Source of the DNA: Adhaeribacter arboris
Lineage (GTDB): Bacteria > Bacteroidota > Bacteroidia > Cytophagales > Hymenobacteraceae
Direction: 5' to 3'
Length of the DNA: 64,000 nucleotides
Assembly (NCBI RefSeq): GCF_003023845.1
Contig: NZ_PYFT01000001.1
Location: 2,480,001-2,544,000, forward strand
The position numbers and the translations under genes were made by a program. The stretch's first letter is position 1; every line of letters starts with the position of its first letter. Positions 60,725 to 64,000 of the stretch are shown here, in pieces. The notes beneath the pieces were generated by a model. The model was not told where the DNA came from and did not search any database. It saw nothing but the letters and a program-made list of their open reading frames with translations.

Positions 60725-62455
60725 ATGGGAGTATTGCAGCAAAGTTACCGGATCCGGTTAGCCTCCAACACCATTGCCCGGATTATCGAAGCCGTAGCCA
60801 ACATGACGGCTTCGCCTAAATCGGGCAATGCTCCGCTGGTGGTAGCTTTTGATGGCACAGGTAGTTCCGGAACCAATAATGCGGACCTCAAAGAATACCA
60901 ATGGGATTTCGGTGATGGTGTAACGGCTACCACTACTACCCCGACCACCACGCATACCTATACGGTGGTGGCCACCAGGAAGGCTAGTTTAGTGGTTAAA
61001 GATATTTATAACATTGTTTCCGACCCATTTTATTTAACCATAAACGTGGGGGGTACCCAACCACCGGAAGAAGAATATTCTACTTTCACGTTGGATCTGG
61101 CGGATATGGCTTTGAAATATAAGCGCCTGAAAGAAACCACCGCTAGCCCACCAACGGCTAGTTATCCGGAATACGTTACTGCCTTAGCGGCTTTAAAAGC
61201 ACGAATTGGCAACAACAGCCCCAAGGTGAGTACGCTCAGCTCAAATACCTTAACCCGGATAAATTATAATCTAACCTTAAAGCCGGACACCTACAATAAT
61301 TCAGCTATTAACTATGGTCTGAGTACCACCAAGCGCAACGCCTATACGTTGCCGCCTTATTGGTGGCCACGCCGGGTAAATACTACTACGGGTACCTACG
61401 ACTCATCCAAATCTTACAATGAAGCGGGAGCTATTGTGGGCAACGGAGAACCTTATGTAAAGAGAGATGGCATTGTAAATCCCGAAACGAGCATTTATAA
61501 AGATGCCGGCTACATTCAACAAATAGCCGCCGATGTTTTAACTTTAGGGGTTTATTTTTACTATTCCAGCGATCAATCTTACGCCAATAAGGCGGTGGCT
61601 CTGTTAAAATCCTTTTTTACCAGTACCACGACCGGCATGATGCCGCATTCTAAATTTATCGAGGTAATAAAGGGAAATGTTGATTGGAAAGGTTACGGCT
61701 CCAGTTCCGGCTTTGTGGCCACCGAAGTACTGACCGACATCGCGGATAGCTTCCAATTACTGCGGATTCGCGGAGCTTCCGCCCTCGACGATGTTTTTGA
61801 AACGGCCATGTTGCAGTGGATTACCGATTTCTGGGGCTATATGACCAAAGAATTTACTTCTAAACCCGCTACTACGGACGTAGAAAATTACATCCACTGG
61901 AAAAAACTGTGGGATCCTACTTCCTCCTCGGGTATTTATTACAACTATAATAACATTCGTACCCTGTATACTTTACAAGTTTGCACGTTTGCGGTTCTTA
62001 CCGGGAAAAAACAATGGGCCATTGACCACATAAACAAGTACGTGAAAGATGTAGGCTCCACCAAAGGGTTGATCTCGCGGCAATTTGAGGTCGTTACCCG
62101 GACCGGAACCAATGGGGTGAGCGAAACCTTTTGTGACCAACCTTTAGAACTTAGCCGAACCCGGCCCTGGACGTATAGTTGTAAAAATTTAACCGGTTGG
62201 TTGCAATTATGCCAATTAGCGCAATACTTAGGCATGGACCTGGCGAACTACGTTTCACCTGGTGGATCTTCGATTAAAAAGGCCATCAACGGAATGTTGT
62301 TTTATACCGAAAACACTTCGGTATTTCCCAAACTGGACAATGGCAAGCCGATCAGTGATCCGGTGCTGTACGACTTGTTTGATTCGCGTGCCCGATTGGC
62401 CTCCGGATTGTGGCCCAATGATGCCGCCTTACAAACCCGGATAAAAAATATTTAA
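60725..62455 (+). CDS. PKD-domain alginate-lyase-like phage depolymerase (C-terminus frameshifted)
   Basis: 576 residues as written. An N-terminal segment leads to a PKD domain (about 25-115: NAPLVVAFDGTGSSG, YQWDFGDGV, TTHTYTVVATRKASLVV) and then an alginate-lyase (PF05426-like) helical barrel: PPYWWPRRVNTT, EPYVKRDGIVNPETS, YAYYSS-like and KNLTGWLQLCQLAQYLGMDL stretches. It would cleave uronic-acid polysaccharide on the host surface during adsorption. At the A6 run (62443-62448) one added A extends the frame (KYLTALNTKYGTTSASSEAYYQAG) to TAG at 62562, about 612 residues. It follows the long fibre gene with 3 bp between. Confidence 0.8.
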   Translation: MGVLQQSYRIRLASNTIARIIEAVANMTASPKSGNAPLVVAFDGTGSSGTNNADLKEYQWDFGDGVTATTTTPTTTHTYTVVATRKASLVVKDIYNIVSDPFYLTINVGGTQPPEEEYSTFTLDLADMALKYKRLKETTASPPTASYPEYVTALAALKARIGNNSPKVSTLSSNTLTRINYNLTLKPDTYNNSAINYGLSTTKRNAYTLPPYWWPRRVNTTTGTYDSSKSYNEAGAIVGNGEPYVKRDGIVNPETSIYKDAGYIQQIAADVLTLGVYFYYSSDQSYANKAVALLKSFFTSTTTGMMPHSKFIEVIKGNVDWKGYGSSSGFVATEVLTDIADSFQLLRIRGASALDDVFETAMLQWITDFWGYMTKEFTSKPATTDVENYIHWKKLWDPTSSSGIYYNYNNIRTLYTLQVCTFAVLTGKKQWAIDHINKYVKDVGSTKGLISRQFEVVTRTGTNGVSETFCDQPLELSRTRPWTYSCKNLTGWLQLCQLAQYLGMDLANYVSPGGSSIKKAINGMLFYTENTSVFPKLDNGKPISDPVLYDLFDSRARLASGLWPNDAALQTRIKNI

Positions 62456-62572
62456 CGGCCTTAAATACTAAATACGGCACTACTAGCGCCAGCTCGGAGG
62501 CCTATTACCAAGCCGGGAAGAATTGGGAATTACTGGTCCAGAAAATCGGCTACACTTTTTAGATAAGATTTC

Positions 62573-62605
62573 AAAAAACACCTTCTGATCAGGAGGTGTT
62601 TTTTT
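62573..62605 (+). terminator. Terminator after the depolymerase gene
   Basis: CACCTTCTGATCAGGAGGTG folds into a stem (one mismatch) framed by A6 and T7 runs, 10 bp after the corrected stop codon. Confidence 0.82.
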
Positions 62606-62660
62606 GTCCTTTCAGTAGCCTGATCCTGACTTAATCTTTGCATCGAACTATTACGCACCG

Positions 62661-64000
62661 ATGCAAGTCAACCGCATACTTTCCGCTGTCCTCTCCCAAC
62701 CCTGGCTGATAGACCCCCTCGCCGCCGAAGGATTACTGCCCCTGGTTTTAAAAATGCTGGAGCAGGGCCCTACGGCTCAGCTGGAGGAGGAGCCCAAAGA
62801 CAAGAAGAAAAAAGGATGGCAATACGAGGTAGCCTTAGTCGGGCATGCCTCGGCCGGCCGGGCCAGTTTGATGAGCTACAGCAGCTACGACGATGCGCCG
62901 GCAGGATCCATTGCAGTAACGACGGTTTCCGGTTCGATGATGCGCAACGATTACTGCGGTTCTCCTGGTACCAGCACGCTGGGCCAGCGCATTAAGGAAG
63001 CGGATGCTCACCCGAATATTGGCGCTCATCTGGTGCGATTCAATACGCCGGGTGGTACCGTGGATGGTACCGAAGCTTTTGCTTCCATCATCCAGCAAAC
63101 GCAAAAACCCTTGGTAGCCTTTGCTGAATCCATGTGTTCGGCTGGTTACTGGTCCGGATCCGGCGCCAATCTAATTGTGGCAGCCGGTAAAACGGCCGGG
63201 GTCGGCAGCATTGGTACCATGATCTCCTTGGCTAGCTTCGAAGAATATTATAAGAAGATCGGCATTGCCACGCATAATATTCGCGCTACCAAGTCCAAAG
63301 ATAAAAATGAAGGCTACTACCAGGCCTTAGAAGGCAAGTACGATAAGCTCCGGACCGAAAGCCTGGATCCGATTAATGAAGCCTTTATGGCCGCCGTCCA
63401 AGAAAACCGGGGCGATAAATTAAATCTTAAGAAAGAAGATGTCCTAACGGGCAAAGTGTATTACGGTCAAAGTATCGTGGATGTCGGCTTGGCCGATGAA
63501 ATCGGAAACTTTGATTACGCCGTTCGCCGGGCGCAGGAACTCGCCCAGGAACACTCCTCCAGCAATCAATCCACCATCCATAACCAAGAAATGAGCTTAT
63601 TTTCTAAAAACAAATTTCCGAAGCTGAGCGCTCTGGCCGGCAAAAAAACGGAAGACATCACCGCCGAAGAATTCGATGCGGTGAACGAAGAGCTGGAAGC
63701 TGCCGGCATCGATACAGCCGGTTTTATTACTGCCGCGCAGTTGACCACTTTTGAAACGGGCTTAAGTGACGCCACTCGGTTACAAACCGAGAACAACACT
63801 TTAACAGCCGCCAACACCAAACTTACGGCTGACTTAGCTACCGCGAATTCCGAAGTTACTCGCTTAGGTGCGCTCGATGGCGCTGCTTCAACAGGATCTG
63901 CGAAAGCCGGTACGGAGATGGAAGAAGAAGCCGCCGAGGATGAAAACCAAAAAGCCATCGATGCACTGCCGCACAACCAGGCGCTGGCCAATAACCCTGC
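62661..64000 (+). CDS. S49-type prohead protease with C-terminal scaffold-like region (partial)
   Basis: Open from ATG 62661 past the window end (446 codons shown). The S49/SppA-like domain has VRFNTPGGTVDGTEAF, the nucleophile Ser160 in ESMCSAGYW, the TAGVGSIGTMISL strand and a candidate base Lys at 211 or 213 (ATKSKDKNEGYY). From Met311 (63591) the remainder is a charged, helical region (NTLTAANTKLTADLATANSEV), typical of scaffold. This is the phage-lambda C/Nu3 arrangement, in which scaffold may start at the internal ATG. It opens the head module after a terminator, with a near-consensus promoter box (AATCTTTG) at about 62632-62640. Confidence 0.85.
   Translation, partial: MQVNRILSAVLSQPWLIDPLAAEGLLPLVLKMLEQGPTAQLEEEPKDKKKKGWQYEVALVGHASAGRASLMSYSSYDDAPAGSIAVTTVSGSMMRNDYCGSPGTSTLGQRIKEADAHPNIGAHLVRFNTPGGTVDGTEAFASIIQQTQKPLVAFAESMCSAGYWSGSGANLIVAAGKTAGVGSIGTMISLASFEEYYKKIGIATHNIRATKSKDKNEGYYQALEGKYDKLRTESLDPINEAFMAAVQENRGDKLNLKKEDVLTGKVYYGQSIVDVGLADEIGNFDYAVRRAQELAQEHSSSNQSTIHNQEMSLFSKNKFPKLSALAGKKTEDITAEEFDAVNEELEAAGIDTAGFITAAQLTTFETGLSDATRLQTENNTLTAANTKLTADLATANSEVTRLGALDGAASTGSAKAGTEMEEEAAEDENQKAIDALPHNQALANNP

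Noticed and set aside
1-64000. CRISPR arrays, intact insertion sequences, SusC/SusD pairs
   Set aside because: No spaced direct repeats, no transposase with flanking inverted repeats and no TonB-dependent SusC or SusD-like gene were found in the window.

Overview
The window reads as chromosome of a Bacteroidota bacterium, most likely Cytophagales/Hymenobacteraceae (inference). The evidence is two secreted proteins ending in type IX secretion sorting domains (YPNPF motif), promoter-like TAnnTTTG boxes, many secreted glycosidases, moderate GC genes and long AT-rich intergenic stretches. No rRNA operon, CRISPR array or intact insertion sequence was seen.

Layout. 0.2-1.4 kb: broken small genes. 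1.4-12.5 kb: carbohydrate block, mostly on the minus strand: GH43, a VOC protein, a GntP-type gluconate permease, an IlvD/Edd-type sugar-acid dehydratase with a KDPG-type aldolase (aldonate to pyruvate), a GtaA-like protein (DUF4965) and GH2. 13.4-15.1 kb: OmpA-like and PRC-barrel/DUF2382 stress-type proteins, ended by a very long perfect bidirectional terminator. 15.2-29.1 kb: T9SS Ig-domain protein, secreted ADP-ribosylglycohydrolase, T9SS subtilase, STAS-like protein, sialate O-acetylesterase and a frameshifted GH36 alpha-galactosidase. 29.2-34.9 kb: small accessory genes, several broken (MntA/HepT toxin-antitoxin pair, haloperoxidase fragment, DinB-like). 35-42.1 kb: bestrophin, universal stress protein, polysaccharide-lyase lipoprotein with Ig repeats, a frameshifted alpha/beta hydrolase and a frameshifted Crp-type regulator. 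42.6-43.5 kb: an AbiJ-like abortive-infection candidate.

At 43.9 kb a tRNA 3'-end fragment, followed by a perfect 24-bp-arm terminator, marks what looks like the left attachment site of a prophage that runs to the right edge of the window. Its order is: immunity region with divergent repressor (44-46.6 kb); early HTH genes; an RNA cluster holding an initiator-type tRNA-Met and an odd tRNA-like RNA with a greatly expanded variable arm; an early/replication module (HNH nuclease, HD phosphohydrolase, J-domain-like protein, winged-helix protein, DnaA-box origin candidate, toprim primase); a terminator plus promoter region near 55 kb; then tail-fibre and adhesin genes, including a heptad-repeat fibre and a PKD plus alginate-lyase depolymerase; and finally an S49 prohead protease with a C-terminal scaffold-like region, cut by the window end.

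A cross-cutting observation: about ten genes are broken, and nearly all the breaks are repaired by adding one base, usually in a mononucleotide run. This looks more like homopolymer shortening in the assembly than biological decay, so several 'pseudogenes' here may be intact in the organism. HepT and DinB also carry in-frame stop codons and are better candidates for true decay.
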